Source: Peromyscus leucopus
Taxonomy: Eukaryota > Chordata > Mammalia > Rodentia > Cricetidae
DNA: 64,000 nt
Reading direction: 5' to 3'
Assembly: GCF_004664715.2 (NCBI RefSeq)
Contig: NC_051083.1
Location: forward strand, 97,927,661-97,991,660
In this document: piece after piece, positions 1 through 10,537 of the stretch
How positions within the stretch are numbered: the stretch's first letter is position 1
Layout: every line of letters starts with the position of its first letter
Translations under genes and position numbers: made by a program
The notes under the pieces: generated by a model
Seen by the model: the letters and a program-made list of their open reading frames with translations, nothing else
What the model was told of the DNA's origin: nothing
Database searches by the model: none

Positions 1-586
1 CTACTTTCTGTATGAAAGTGGAGACTGCTCTACTGGTTTATTTGCACAGTGCCTAACTCACAGAACAATGCTCTGAGAAAGTTCTGTTGTGGTCATTGTA
101 CAGATTTGCATTCTGTTCTCTACATACCTAGCACTAGCTGCTCCAAAGAAAGAAAGTCAGGAAGATTAGATTAGGCTTTTAAACCTACTTTCTGGAAGTC
201 TGACAGGCTAAGTCTGTTGGAAATTGTGTTATGTGTAGCAACTAGACAGATTCTGAATGGGCAAATCAGCTGCTAACTTGACACTACTTGTACATCTCAT
301 GGTGTTGTCTTTGTTTCTTTATAGATGTGCTTATTGCAGTTGTCCCAAGGAACCTATCCCACCACCTCTCCATCTTTCTCACTCCCCTATTTATTTTAGG
401 CCTTCTTAAGCTATTTTTCTCTTCCATGTGTGCTAGATATCTGCCCAAGCTCCTCAGAGTGATCTTCAAGTACAGGAGGCTCTGTCTTCTTTGTCTTGCT
501 TGGGTGCCCTCAGATCCCTAGTTTCATTTTTAATGATGGAAATGGTATTTACTACAGATTTTGTTTTTAGTTTTTTCTTACTACTA
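1..586. other. No feature recognised
   Basis: AT-rich single-copy-looking DNA. I see no coding signal, SINE or L1 signature here. Open frames in this stretch are short and overlap on both strands, as expected by chance. Confidence 0.5.

Positions 587-640
<54 letters not shown>
587..640. repeat. (TA)6(CA)21 microsatellite
   Basis: A short alternating TA run is followed directly by about 21 uninterrupted AC units. The opposing open frames across it encode only HT/CV dipeptide runs and are artefacts of the repeat. Confidence 0.97.
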
Positions 641-642
<2 letters not shown>

Positions 643-789
643 AGAACCTTGCTTTTTGCATACATTTACCTCCATGCAACTGGGAAATAGTGCATTGCGT
701 ATCCATTGGATTTTACCCATCCACTTTTTGAGGGTTAAAAATCTGGATAGTCACTAACCCCAGGCAGAGATGCAGGGAGTATATCTGTA

Positions 790-1065
790 TATACCCCATA
801 TGGAACCAAGTACATATGTCTTTGGAATATATACTAAGATGAGATTTGCTGGGCCATGGCATATGTGTTTTCTTCATGAAATTATTTCATACCAGGTTGC
901 TCTCTAGAATGGTTATACCAGATTTGATGGCCATCAGCAGTAGAGTGTTTATTTGTCCCTATTTTTCATTGCTTTCAATCCTTGGAATGGTCCAATTTTT
1001 TATTTTATCCATGTTGAAATTTGTATAATTATTAGGCCAGTGAGTATTTCAAGTTTCTTGTCTCT
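790..1065 (-). mobile_element. Ancient L1 ORF2 3'-end fragment
   Basis: The plus strand reads as the complement of the L1 ORF2 C-terminal region: 'gctgggccatgg', then a decayed version of the 'gctctctagaatggttatacc' block seen in other antisense L1 copies. It is heavily diverged, with no open frame, and is older than the rodent L1 copies elsewhere in the window. Confidence 0.5.
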
Positions 1066-1144
1066 GATTATGAATGATTCGTGCAAATTTTTTTAAAATA
1101 AACGAGAGTCTATAATAAAATTGATATATCAAGAAACAAGAATA

Positions 1145-1230
1145 AGGGGCTGGAAATGTGTCTCAGTGTAGAGTACTTGCCTAACATACACAAGAACTTA
1201 GTTCCATTGCAGCACCCCAAAAATTACTCA
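1145..1230 (+). mobile_element. ID-type SINE
   Basis: This begins GGGGCTGGAAATGTGTCTCA and continues through a tRNA-derived body (agagtacttgcctaacatac) to an A-rich tail (ccccaaaaatt). It corresponds to the rodent ID (BC1/tRNA-Ala-derived) SINE with several substitutions. It is a retroposon, not a tRNA gene. Confidence 0.8.
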
Positions 1231-1344
1231 AGAATGGTCAATTGACCTCATTGTATTTGTTTTCCTTAATACAGCCCAGTCTGCACTCAAGGTTAGACAT
1301 GTATCATTTTGAGAATGTATAGTTATTAGTTGTTTTATATTAGG

Positions 1345-1455
1345 AAAGTTGATTTCCTTCTCTGGACCTCTATTTTGTCATCTATAAAACAACATTAGAT
1401 TATACACTTTCTAAGGGCCCTAGAAGAGACCTTAACTTTCTATAATTCAAATGAT
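1345..1455 (-). mobile_element. MIR-like SINE fragment
   Basis: The run 'cttctctggacctctatttt' followed by 'catctataaaac' matches the inverted MIR core, usually read as '...cctcagtttcctcatctgtaaaat'. The copy is degraded. Confidence 0.5.
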
Positions 1456-2594
1456 ATCATATTTAGCCATCAAATACTGTGTTTCCTCTTCTATGCCAAC
1501 CTCCACTTTAACAAACAAACACCATTCAGCTCATATTTAAGCCATAGTTGTGGTAATTTACTCTTCATTAACAGTCAATATCTCCCTCCCCCCTTTTTCT
1601 GAGCAGAGAAGTAAACTGCCTTTTGACACTTTTTCTCTAGCAAGTGAACAGAATGATGCCAAAATTTCCTGCTGTTCTTTAGTCTCTGCACAGCATTTTG
1701 CCTAAATTACAGACCTATCAAAATTTTCTGGCTCCAATCAGAACAAGGGGAAGATTAAAAGACAAGCTTACACTTAGCCACATGCCACCATAAATATGAA
1801 ATGCAAAAGAGACTAATAATATGACATTATAGTCTGACAATCACATAGTACTGATTCTTTTTTTTTTTTTTTTACCAAATCAAAGCTACTTATGCCCCTT
1901 TTCTGTGGAGGAGGGAACAAGTAATTTCTAAGCATACCCTGATTCATTCTTTAAGGGAAGAAAATAAACAATCAACAAAAAACCTAAACAAAGTCCTTTA
2001 ACAATTTAAAATTTCATCAATGGTTTATTTGGTTGAATCAGGTGAAATTATAGTTTTTACAGCTAAAAAACAATAAAATATGAGCAAATTCATGTAATTC
2101 AACTTAATGGATGTGACACTGCCAAATATATCCTGAACAATACCAAGGAGGTAATTACTTACCAATTACTTCATTGATACAATGCCTGAGCCTTTCCAAT
2201 TGGGAACGATGATTATTCTTTGCCTCACAGTCAAGCCTTGCAAGGAAAACAGTAGCTTTTATTGAGATCAGGTGGTTGAAGTTGGATATTAAGCTGCACA
2301 GTACAGTAATTGCTTAGTGCATGTGAGACCCTCAGCATAATCACATAATTATCAATACCATGCAAACATTTCTCTTTCATATTGATGTTCTTGATGTTGA
2401 ATAAGTTTTAAAGCAAAACCATTTTCTCCTGACCTAGCTTGATTTTTCTCCTTCCTTGAGTATTTTCAGTGTTAGCTACTTACTGCAACTCTGCCCTCAT
2501 CCTCAAGGGCTGTCAAATGAAACAAATACAATGATGTCACATAAATATGTTTCTACTTTCAAGTATCAGGCATGTGCTAAGAGTAAAGAGGAAC
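1456..2594. other. Unassigned AT-rich DNA
   Basis: No repeat or gene recognised. It includes a T tract at 1857-1874. A homeodomain-like 'ggtaattacttaccaattac' lies near 2150; this is noted only as a motif. Confidence 0.4.
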
Positions 2595-2830
2595 TTCTAT
2601 TTATTCTACTTATCAAGCATGTGTCAGACACTATGCTCAACATTTCATGTTTACCATCTTGTATAATCGTCTGGGTTCTATAAGGAAACTACTTTGATAA
2701 CCAACCACCTTATAGAGGCAGAGACTGGGATAAAGAAGTTAAAAAAGTTTCACATGTAGTAAGTGGTAGGTTTAGGACTCAAAGGTCTATGTATCTCCAA
2801 AGCTAATGATCTCCTGACTCATTCATTCTG
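2595..2830 (+). mobile_element. MIR SINE
   Basis: It reads as a decayed MIR: '...tttattctacttatcaagcatgtgtcagacactatgctcaac', then the 'gaggcagagactgggataaagaagtt' section, then 'gtagtaagtggtaggtttaggactcaaa'. The order and spacing fit the mammalian-wide tRNA-core SINE. Confidence 0.7.
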
Positions 2831-3265
2831 CTTCATATCAGTTTTAAATATTTTCTAACTTTGTTTGTAGGTGGTACTTCATCTACAGAACAGGAAGTAA
2901 ATAAAGCTCAGTAGCTCCTGTATCTGCCTAAGGTAACCAGTGGTGCCCATGACAATTACAGAAAACATTGGTTTTGGAAATATTTACTGGGGATGTTGTG
3001 TCGCAAGCAAAACAATACACCCAGGCCTCTATAAACAGCCCTCGTTCATGAAAGCCATCGTACGTGTGCCTCACTCTGCCTCTACCTCTGGAGTTGCTTT
3101 CTGCTATGTATGCACAAACTTATAAGTCGTTCTCAATCCTAAACCTCAGGAACTTAGAACTTGCTTTTATGTCTATCTGGAATGTTTCTATCCTCAAGAC
3201 AGTGCCAGTTTATCAGTATGACCTTTTTGAATTAAATAATTAGCTAATTAATTTTACATTTTAGC
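2831..3265. other. No feature recognised
   Basis: Non-repetitive-looking sequence. A short frame at 2940-3125 has no recognisable domain or splice context, and I treat it as chance. Confidence 0.4.
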
Positions 3266-3460
3266 CGCAGTCTCGTCTCCCCCCTCTCCTCTCAGTCTCT
3301 CCTCATCCCACTCTGTTCCCACCCTGCACCTCCATTTATGTTTAGTAAAGGGCAGGTCTCCCATGAGTATCAACAAAACAGGCATATCAAGTTGCAGTAA
3401 GACTAAACACCTTCCCATGTATTAAGGCTGGGCAAGGCAACCCAGTATGAGGAGTAGGGC
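3266..3460 (-). mobile_element. L1 3'-end fragment
   Basis: C/T-rich start followed by 'gggcaggtctcccatgagtat', 'atatcaagttgcagtaagac' and 'ggctgggcaaggcaacccag'. This is the reverse complement of the rodent L1 ORF2/3' UTR junction. It is a short, 5'-truncated copy. Confidence 0.75.
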
Positions 3461-3712
3461 AGTATGATCTTCTTTAACCATATGCTCCAATACAAAAAAA
3501 CAAAATCAAGCAAACAAACAAAACTTTGACTTCCTGTCTGCTGCCCCTTTAACTTCTTCATTGCACTTATCACCATCATATTTGTAGAATGTTCTAATTA
3601 TGTTTATGGATTCCCAGATATTAATAACATACTATGTTCTCAATGTTTGTTAAGTGAACTGATTTTCTCAGGTGAAGGATATTACATATTAATTGTGCCT
3701 TTATTCTGTTTT

Positions 3713-3858
3713 GGCTTTTGAAAGATGATCTTACAATGTAGTCTTTGCTGGCTTACAATTCTTGATGTATACCACACTGAACCTCAAACTTGCAACAATT
3801 CCCTACCTCTGCATCTTGAGTAGTGGAACTATAGGCCTATGCTACCATGACGGGCCAT
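3713..3858 (-). mobile_element. Old B1-type SINE
   Basis: The plus strand runs from 'ttttgaaagatgatcttac' through 'gaacctcaaacttgcaac' and 'cctctgcatcttgagtagtg' to 'ctatgctaccatgacgggc'. This is the reversed order of a 7SL-derived B1 monomer. The length fits a complete B1, and divergence is high. Confidence 0.75.
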
Positions 3859-3939
3859 CACATCATCATTTTGGTGAGTGCAAAGCCATAGTTGTAGGCA
3901 GGGGGGTGGGACGGGAATGGCTCAATAGTTAAAGAACAA

Positions 3940-4101
3940 GCCAGACAGTGCTGGTGCATGCCTTTAATCCCAGCACTTGGGAGGCAGAGATAGGCGGATC
4001 TCTGTGAGTTCAAGGCCAGCCTAGTCTACAAAGTGAGTTCCAGGACAGCTAGAGCTGTTACACAGAGAAACCCTGTCTTGAAAAAACAAGCAAAAAAAAT
4101 T
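3940..4101 (+). mobile_element. B1 SINE nested in B2/B3
   Basis: It begins gccagacagtgctggtgc, followed by 'ctttaatcccagcacttggg', 'ggcggatctctgtgagttc', the central 'agtctacaaagtgagttcc' and an A-rich tail. Flanking target duplications gttaaagaaca (3928-3938) and gttaaagagca (4102-4112) differ at one base. It is the best-preserved B1 in the window. Confidence 0.93.
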
Positions 4102-4239
4102 GTTAAAGAGCATTTGCTGCCCTTCCAGAGGAACTGACTTCAGTTGCCAGCGCCCACACTGGAGAGGCTGACAACTGCCTGTAACTCCAGCTCCAGGAAA
4201 TCTGATGCCTTCCTATGGCATCTGCAGGTACCCACATAT

Positions 4240-4312
4240 ACCTCTCTCTCTCCCCCTCTCCTTCTCCCTCCCCCCCTCTCTCCCTCTCCCCCCCTCTCTC
4301 TGGCTTTCACAC
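4240..4312. repeat. CT/CCCT low-complexity tract
   Basis: Pyrimidine-only stretch of CTCT and CCCTCT units in the 3' part of the B2/B3 element. It probably grew from the SINE's own tail region. Confidence 0.85.
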
Positions 4313-4355
4313 ATAAACACACAGACACATAATAATAAATAAATACTTTTTAAAA

Positions 4356-4806
4356 AGTAAGCTTTTGTTCTAATGTTACTAGTAATAATAATGCCAAATA
4401 GCTTTTATTAGGAGTTTTAAAGCTCTGCATGGTCTATACTCCATTTTCTACTTAGGTTCCATGTGGTTTACCTGCCTCTCTAAAGAACAGCCTTTAATTA
4501 TTTTGAGGAATTATTTCAGCTGATAGAATCTTAACTTTCCCTCTGACTCAGAAACCATTGCCTTAATTACTCTTTATAAAAAGCTTGGATTTTAACATCT
4601 ATAAAAGAGACCTTTTTTTCAGAAACTTTTGAGCCCTGATTTATTGATTACTGACAGCCAGACTTCATAACAACCTATAAATAGGGAACTGTGTGAACTT
4701 AATATACCTATAATCAACCCAAGAGCTAAAGATGAAAGAAATAGAAAGAATGCTCTAAAGTCTTTTTTGCTTTTTTTCAAGGTCAGATCTATAGAGCAAA
4801 ACTAAC
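4356..4806. other. Unassigned DNA
   Basis: AT-rich, with no recognised repeat or coding frame. Confidence 0.4.
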
Positions 4807-4991
4807 TGTGGTAGTTTGGATGAGAGTAGCTTCCTTAGGCTCCTATGTTTAAACACTTGATCCCCAGTCAGTGGAACTGTTTGGGAAGAATTAAGAGGTG
4901 TAGTCTTGTTGGAGGAGATGTCTCTGGGGTGGGCTTTGGGGTTTCAGAAGTTCACAGCATTGCCAATCAGCTGTCTTTGCTTCATTCTTCT

Positions 4992-4992
<1 letters not shown>
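4807..4992 (+). mobile_element. LTR-like rodent repeat fragment (MaLR/ERVL type)
   Basis: It starts TGTGGTAGTTTGGATGAGAG and continues with 'gatccccagtcagtggaac', 'tttgggaagaattaagagg' and 'gttggaggagatgtctctggg'. This block recurs widely in rodent DNA as part of LTR-like interspersed repeats. It is cut off at the GT microsatellite. The exact family is not assigned. Confidence 0.6.

Positions 4993-5037
<45 letters not shown>
4993..5037. repeat. (GT)22 microsatellite
   Basis: Uninterrupted GT run of about 45 bases lying at the truncated end of the LTR-like repeat. Confidence 0.97.
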
Positions 5038-5038
<1 letters not shown>

Positions 5039-5114
5039 TGTGGTGTGAGTTTGTGTAAAGGACAAAGGAAACTCTCATGTGCTGTTTCCATTCAGACACC
5101 ATCTACATCTTCTT

Positions 5115-5332
5115 TTTCCTTTTGAGAGTCAATATCTCTCACAAGTATGAGGCCTGCTGATTAGTTTGGAGTGGCTGAGCACAATGCCCAATGACCCACC
5201 TGACTTAGCTTCCCTGGTACTGGGACAGCACTTGGCACTGGGCCCAACATTTTACGTAGATGCTGGAATCAAACTCGGGTCCTCCAGTTTGTACAGAAAG
5301 CACCTCACTGGCTGAACTTTCTCCTCCACCCT
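5115..5332 (-). mobile_element. B4/RSINE-type SINE
   Basis: The plus strand carries a B1-derived section ('ttttgagagtcaatatctctc') and then 'gctggaatcaaactcgggtc' and 'aagcacctcactggctgaac'. This is the reversed tRNA-derived (ID/B2-like) part of a composite B4-class SINE. Confidence 0.65.
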
Positions 5333-6115
5333 AGATTTGTTATTCCTAATCCAGGAAGATAAATACATGGAAATATATATCATACAGTGTTTGTGCATCT
5401 ATAATATTTTATTAGACATGACTTTGAAATTCATGTGATATACATTGTTCATTTGTGTTCTATTGATGAAAAGTATCTTTTGCAAGGAATAATTAGGAAT
5501 CATTACAGTGTGATACTACATTCTGTGTCTTGTTTCTCTCATGTTCTTTCTGATATGTTCTTTACAGAGATATATCAAAAGAGGTAGAATTGAAGCAGGG
5601 GGAAAGAGTTGGGAGCTTCAAAATGAGATAGAAGTGGTGCATGACAACAAAAGTAGAATATTTTGTCACTAAGGTGGTGTTTGGGGCCTTAAGTTTTCAG
5701 AATATGCTGAGCTGGAATCAGTATATGAGATTACCTGCACAAGCTGAGGATACCGTAAATTGCCATTAAAGGATTTTTGGTGTGAGTCTACATTTCTCTT
5801 GAAAGGACTAGTTTTGATGCATGTTTTTGAGTTTCTCTTTTTGCTGAAAATGCTTGTATTTTTGTTGTCTTGAATTTTTATCCACTTTCACTTGAACCCA
5901 ATCTGAAACTTTTTGATCTGTGACCATTTTAAAGGCCATTCTGTCAGAATGTCTGGGTATGGATTCTTAAATGAACAAGACATTAAAATTGGTCAGTTGT
6001 TTCTCAGAGATTTGTATTTTATATAAATGCTGATTCTTGCCTTGATGAGTGTGCTCTGAGACTAAAGTTGTCTAATCTAGATAGTTTTCTATATTCAGGA
6101 CCAATAATAAGAAAT
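5333..6115. other. Unassigned DNA
   Basis: No SINE, L1 or coding signal recognised. It is moderately AT-rich and non-tandem. Confidence 0.4.
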
Positions 6116-6500
6116 ATGATGGCTAATCTTGGTTGCTAACTTCACACACCAGGAAAGAAGAAAACTCAATTGAGAATTGCCTCCATCAGATTGGCCTATA
6201 GACATATTTATGGAGGTATTTCCTTGATTAATGATAGGTATGTAATGACCTACCTTTTTGTGGGTGGTGCCATAACTGGGCAGGTGGGCCTAGTTCATGA
6301 AAGAAAGTTAAGCCATGAGAGAAAGTCAGTAAGAAACATTCTACCATGGTCTCTGGTTCATTTCCTGTCTCCAAGTTCCTGCCCTGACTTTCCTCAGTGA
6401 TGAACTGTAACCCGTAAGCCGAAATAAACTCTTTCATCCCCCCAAGTTGGTTTCTTTCTTTCTTTATTTGTTATGGTCAACTGAAAACAAACTCCAACAA
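6116..6500 (+). mobile_element. LTR-like rodent repeat, 'gtcaactt' family, copy 1
   Basis: This copy runs from 'atggctaatcttggttgct' through 'ttgagaattgcctccatcag', 'gtgggtggtgccataactgg' and 'ctgactttcctcagtgatg' to a polyadenylation signal at about 6422 ('gccgaaataaactc'), then a CTTT-rich end. Four further copies occur at 17886, 31325, 51365 and 57728. The AATAAA near the 3' end and the body beside copy 51365 suggest an ERVL-type LTR. A URR1-type DNA element is an alternative I cannot exclude. Confidence 0.65.
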
Positions 6501-6908
6501 GAAACCAGCAAAACTTTGGAAGATTTATTAAGGATTCCCTTGGTTGAGGACATGATGATATATTGGAATGATAACGTAGACAATGTGACTAATGGAATTA
6601 GTGATAAAGAAACAGGAAGTTAGAGGGATAGGTGATACTCAAAACTTTAGCTGAGCCATGCTTCCACAGCTGAAGTTTAAAATAAGTAGTTCCTTGACTC
6701 TGTATTGGATTTGTAATAGCTACTTTTTCGGAGCTACTTATTTCCTTCTATGCTAGACAATACTTTTCTGCATGGCATTTTCTCTTGTTGGGGAATAAAC
6801 TCACAAATTGAGCATTGAAGCTTCCCTAAGTGTAATTAAAAAGAATAGAGATGACTAGTATACATTGCCACTCACCTGAACATTTTTAGGCTCCTGCCTC
6901 TGTAACAG

Positions 6909-6932
6909 TTTTTTTTTTTTTTTTTTTTTTTT
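6909..6932. repeat. Poly(T) tract
   Basis: About 24 consecutive T. It could be the reversed tail of a lost retroposon, but no body is recognisable beside it. Confidence 0.9.
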
Positions 6933-7024
6933 AATAAAATAAAAAGTAAACCAACCCTTACGAAAGGCTTATATGGAGAAAGGAAATGGCAGCCTGCTTC
7001 AATCTATCATATCTCATTAAATAT

Positions 7025-7180
7025 TCTAATAACCTGAGGGTATTTTATTAGACACAATTTTGGATGAGGAAACTAATGAATAGTGAGAATACCCAACTGT
7101 CAATGTCAAACAGCTGGAAAATAGTACAGTGGAGACTGGACTCAGATATTTTGAGTGTAACTCTTACATTTCTTCATTCC
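7025..7180 (+). mobile_element. MIR SINE fragment
   Basis: 'ttttggatgaggaaactaatg' followed by 'caaacagctggaaaatagtac' and 'tggactcagatattttgagtg' follows the MIR core and 3' order. It is strongly diverged. Confidence 0.65.
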
Positions 7181-7673
7181 CCTGATGCAACTATTTTAAG
7201 AAATTGAACATTTCAAGCCTGATTTTGATAAATTAAATACTTCACGATCAGAAAGTGTATCATTAATTTAGCACTATGTGTTTTCTTTCAAACTAGACTA
7301 TAAATGTCTTCTACCACTTAAGGTTATGGCCATATGCAGTATTTTGGAAGACTGTTGAACAATTTGAAATAAAATATTCTCTAAAGCTGCATAGCTTTCC
7401 CAAGGAAATAGGGCTAGGGAGGAAAGGAGGAAAAGTTATCAAAATGAAGTGTGTAGTGAAGATGCCACATGGAAACCTGTTGATTTCTAAGGTCATTAAA
7501 ATTAAAGTATTAAAATGTGAGAAAGTTGGAGTCCTTATGTTAATGTTTCAGGTAACAATTAGTGTAGTTTTTCCACATCTAGGCTTTGTCAAATTTGAAG
7601 TGTTTATGTAACTTTTACATTTACTAGATGAGCCCTATATGAAGTTTCTTTTTTATGGTTAAATTGAAATTTA
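7181..7673. other. Unassigned DNA
   Basis: AT-rich. Nothing recognised. Confidence 0.4.
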
Positions 7674-8930
7674 TTTATTAATTAAAAGTTTTTATTTATT
7701 TTACATCCTAATCAGAGTTTCCCCTCCATCCTCTCCTCCTGTTCACTTCCCATGCCTCCTCTCTACTCCCCCCCCATCCACTCCTCCTCCCTTTCCATTC
7801 AGAAAGGGGCAGGCCTCCCATAGGCTTCAACAAAGCATGGCACATCAAGTTGAGGCAGGACCAAGCTCCTCCCCCTGCATCAAGGCTGGGTGAGGCAACC
7901 CAGCATTGGGAATAGGTTTCCAAAAGCCAGCTTAAGTGCCAGGGACAGGTCTTGATCCCAATGCTAGGAATCCCACAAACAGACCAAGCTACACAACTGT
8001 CACACACATGCATAGGTCCTAGGATGGTACTATGCAGGTTCTCTAGCTGTAGATCCAGAGTCCATGAGCTCCTATGAGCTTAGGTCAGCTGTCTTTGTGG
8101 GTTCCCTTGTAATGACCTTGAACCCCTGGCTCGTACAATCCCTCCTCCTTCTCTCCAACAGAACTTTTGGAGCTGACCTAGTGCTTGACTTTGGATCTCT
8201 GCATCTGCTTCCATCAGTTTGCTGTGGGATATTCTGTATGTTAAATGTGTTGCTCTGATTGGTTAATAAATAAAACACTGATTGGCCAGTAACCAGGCAG
8301 GAAGTATAGGTAGGACAAGCAGAGAGGAGAATTCGGACAAGTGGAAAGCTGAGAGGGAGAGAGCTGCCAACCACTGCCATGAGAAGATGTTAAGATACCG
8401 GTAAGCCACAAGCCACGTGGCAAAGTATAGACTAATAGAAATGGGTTAATTTAAGATATAAGAACAGCTAGCAAGAAGCCTGTCATGGCCATACAGTTTA
8501 TAAGTAATATAAGTCTCTGCGTGTTTACTTGGTTGGGTCTAAGTGGCTATGGGACTGGCAGGTGAGAGAGATTTGTCCTGACTGTGGCCCAGGCAGAACC
8601 AAAAAATCTCTAGCTACATCAGTTACTGGATGAAGGCTCTCTGATGACAATTAGGGTCATCACCAATATGATTACAGGAGAAGGCCAGTTCAGGCACCCT
8701 CTCCACTATTGCTGGGGGTCTCAACTGGGATCATCTTTGTGGGTTCCTGGGAGTTTCTCTGGTACCAGGTTTCTCCCTAACCCTGAAATGCTCCCCTCAT
8801 CAAGCCATCTCTTTCATTATTCTCCCCTTCAATCCTGTCCCTAATCCTCCCAACCTGATCCCTCATGTTACCATTCCCCCAGCCCCTCCCCACCTCCACC
8901 TCAGTTTACCCAGGAGATCTCTTCTATTTC
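7674..8930 (-). mobile_element. L1, 3' part, interrupted by a solo LTR
   Basis: Reading the complement gives the rodent L1 3' end. The plus strand starts with the AT-rich L1 terminus, a C-rich block (7722-7795), 'ggggcaggcctcccatagg', 'aaggctgggtgaggcaaccc' and 'gaccaagctacacaactgtc', then the ORF2-proximal UTR after the LTR ('gccagttcaggcaccctctcc'). It aligns in reverse to the plus-strand L1 at 12110-12985. It is 5'-truncated near 8930. A single LTR interrupts it at 8220-8618; without the LTR the L1 is continuous across TCAGTT. Confidence 0.9.
8220..8618 (-). mobile_element. Solo LTR, family A, with TSD TCAGTT
   Basis: In minus orientation the LTR begins TGCTGTGGGATATTCTG and ends CTAGCTACA, giving TG...CA termini. 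A tandem AATAAATAAA signal follows about 40-50 bases from its start. TCAGTT occurs at 8214-8219 and again at 8619-8624, a perfect 6-bp target duplication lying in L1 sequence. The LTR closely resembles the two LTRs at 9654-10040 and 10971-11366. Only one LTR is present, so the internal part was probably lost by LTR-LTR recombination. Confidence 0.93.
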
Positions 8931-9155
8931 CCAAAGTTTCTTATTGTCTTTACAACCCCATCAAAAATATTTATCCCTAGACAATTTCAGTGTCATTTAC
9001 CAAAGAAAAGTAGTGATATTTCCATTAATGGGTTGCCTGGAGTTAGGCTATTTTGAGTTTTATATTGAAGGAACTTTAATTGTCACATATATATTAGTAC
9101 TCTAATCTTGTATAATAATGATGTTTATCAATTATTTGACTTTTCCAGTTCACAA

Positions 9156-9256
9156 AAAGCACATCTAGATAAACATTCTCATTCCATCTCTACTATAATT
9201 TTATATAATATTAACATTATTTCATGTGTTATATATAGATGAATACCTAATTTTAC
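9156..9256. repeat. Left copy of a ~100-bp target-site duplication
   Basis: About 100 bases from 'aaaaagcacatctagataaac' to 'gatgaatacctaattttac' recur almost intact at 12986-13088, directly after the L1 A-rich tail. I count about 11 mismatches and no indels. The start in an A run fits an L1 endonuclease-type site. Confidence 0.88.
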
Positions 9257-9653
9257 AAAGCCAAAACTGTACAATAGAAAAAAAGAAAACATCTTCAACA
9301 AATGGTGCTGGCATAACTGTATGTTATGTTATGTTCAACATGTAGTAGACTGAAAATAGACTCATATCTATCGTCATGCACAAAACTCAAGTCCAAGTGG
9401 ATCAAAGACCTCAATATAAAACCAGTTACACTGAACCTGATAGAAAAGAAAGTAGGAAGTATTCTTGAACACATTGGCATACTTCCTAAATATAACACCA
9501 GTAGTACAGACACTGAGAGCAACAATTAACAAAATGGGACCTCCTGAGACTGAAAAGCTTCTGAAAGGCAAAGGACACAGTAAATAAGACAAAATGACAG
9601 CCTACAGAATGGGAAAAGATTTTCACCAACCCCACATCTGACAGAGGGCTGAT

Positions 9654-10040
9654 TGTAGCTAGAGTTTTCCTGCCTGGTCCACAGTCAGGACAAATTTCTG
9701 TCACCAGCCAGTCCCACAGCTGTTCAGACCCAACCAAGTAAACACAGAGACTTACATTGCTTACAAACTGTATGGCCATCCAGGCTTTTTGTTAACTGTT
9801 TTTATATCTTAAATTAATTCATTTCTATAAATCTATACCTTGCCACGTGGCTTGTGGCTTACCGGCATCTTCACATGCTGCTTGTCATGGTGGTGGCTGG
9901 CAGTGTCTCCCTCCACCTTCCTGTTCTCTCAATTTTCCTCTCTGTTAGTCTCACCTATACTTCCTGCCTGGCCACTGGCCAATCAGTGTTTTATTTATTG
10001 ACCAATCAGAGCAATTTGACATACAGACCATCCCACAGCA
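9654..10040 (-). repeat. 3' LTR of family A ERV
   Basis: 387 bp in the window, TGTAGCTAGAG...CCCACAGCA on the plus strand. It differs from the right LTR at roughly 20-25 positions and lacks an 8-base 'agacaatc' duplication present there. The tandem AATAAATAAA lies near its minus-strand start. Confidence 0.93.
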
Positions 10041-10060
10041 CTCCCCCCCCCTTTTTTTTA
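10041..10060 (-). other. Polypurine tract of family A ERV
   Basis: On the minus strand this reads a run of A followed by a long run of G ending GAG, directly abutting the TG of the 3' LTR. That is the position and composition expected for the plus-strand primer of reverse transcription. Confidence 0.85.
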
Positions 10061-10258
10061 AAGAGGAAGGTTTTAACTTTTACACATCTCCAAAGACAGC
10101 TTGGTATATTTGGGAATTTGGGAGTAGCTTCTCTTACTATTTCTTGCTGGAAGGGGCACTGTATCTTATGGGAACACAAAGAAAATTTAGTATTATGGAA
10201 TAGTCCGTGAGGGTGTATCGTCTGAGCCAGTTGCCTTGAAATGGATCTGGATGTTGGA

Positions 10259-10537
10259 TCATCTGGGCCTTGGTGTCATTGGAGACTTTTTAGGGGGTCT
10301 TGGCTGGTCAAACCTGGTATATCTTAATCTGGAACAAATCCATAGCCTCTGGCTTTCTGTGGAAACAAAAGCAGAGCCTCCTTTCCAAAGCAACGTTTCG
10401 CTACATCTATATTTTGAAGTCAAGGGACCTTTAAAATATACATTTTGGCAGAACTCAAAAGCTTTTGCAATCAAATGTTTTTCTTCAGTTACAAATGTCA
10501 AAGAGAACATAATCCAGATTCTATGTGTGGGAGCCAT
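10259..10537 (-). pseudogene. Integrase C-terminal remnant in family A ERV
   Basis: A 92-residue minus-strand open segment. Residues about 37-75 contain GPLT, WKGG and LWICSRL, spaced as in the SH3-like C-terminal domain of betaretrovirus-type integrases. It lies between the PBS and polypurine tract in the correct orientation for a pol remnant. The zinc-binding and catalytic DDE domains are absent, and the start codon is fortuitous. It is a relic with no expected enzyme activity. The assignment rests on motif spacing only. Confidence 0.5.

Larger units (their letters stand above)
3905..4355 (+). mobile_element. B2/B3 SINE split by a B1
   Basis: The head 'gaatggctcaatagttaaag' and the continuation 'gagcatttgctgcccttccagagg' followed by 'taactccagctccagg' belong to one B2/B3 element. 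It ends in a pyrimidine-rich stretch and an A/T-rich tail (4326-4352). The B1 at 3940-4101 interrupts it and duplicates an 11-base piece of it. Confidence 0.8.

Noticed and set aside
466..757. Opposing open frames across the CA repeat
   Set aside because: They consist of HT/CV dipeptide runs from the microsatellite. Both strands are open for the same reason.
1145..1230. tRNA gene
   Set aside because: The tRNA-like head is an ID SINE with an A-rich tail. The full tRNA fold is not preserved.
7708..8423. Frames of 60-102 residues near 8 kb
   Set aside because: They lie in antisense L1 3' UTR and the solo LTR. Their residues reflect repeat DNA.
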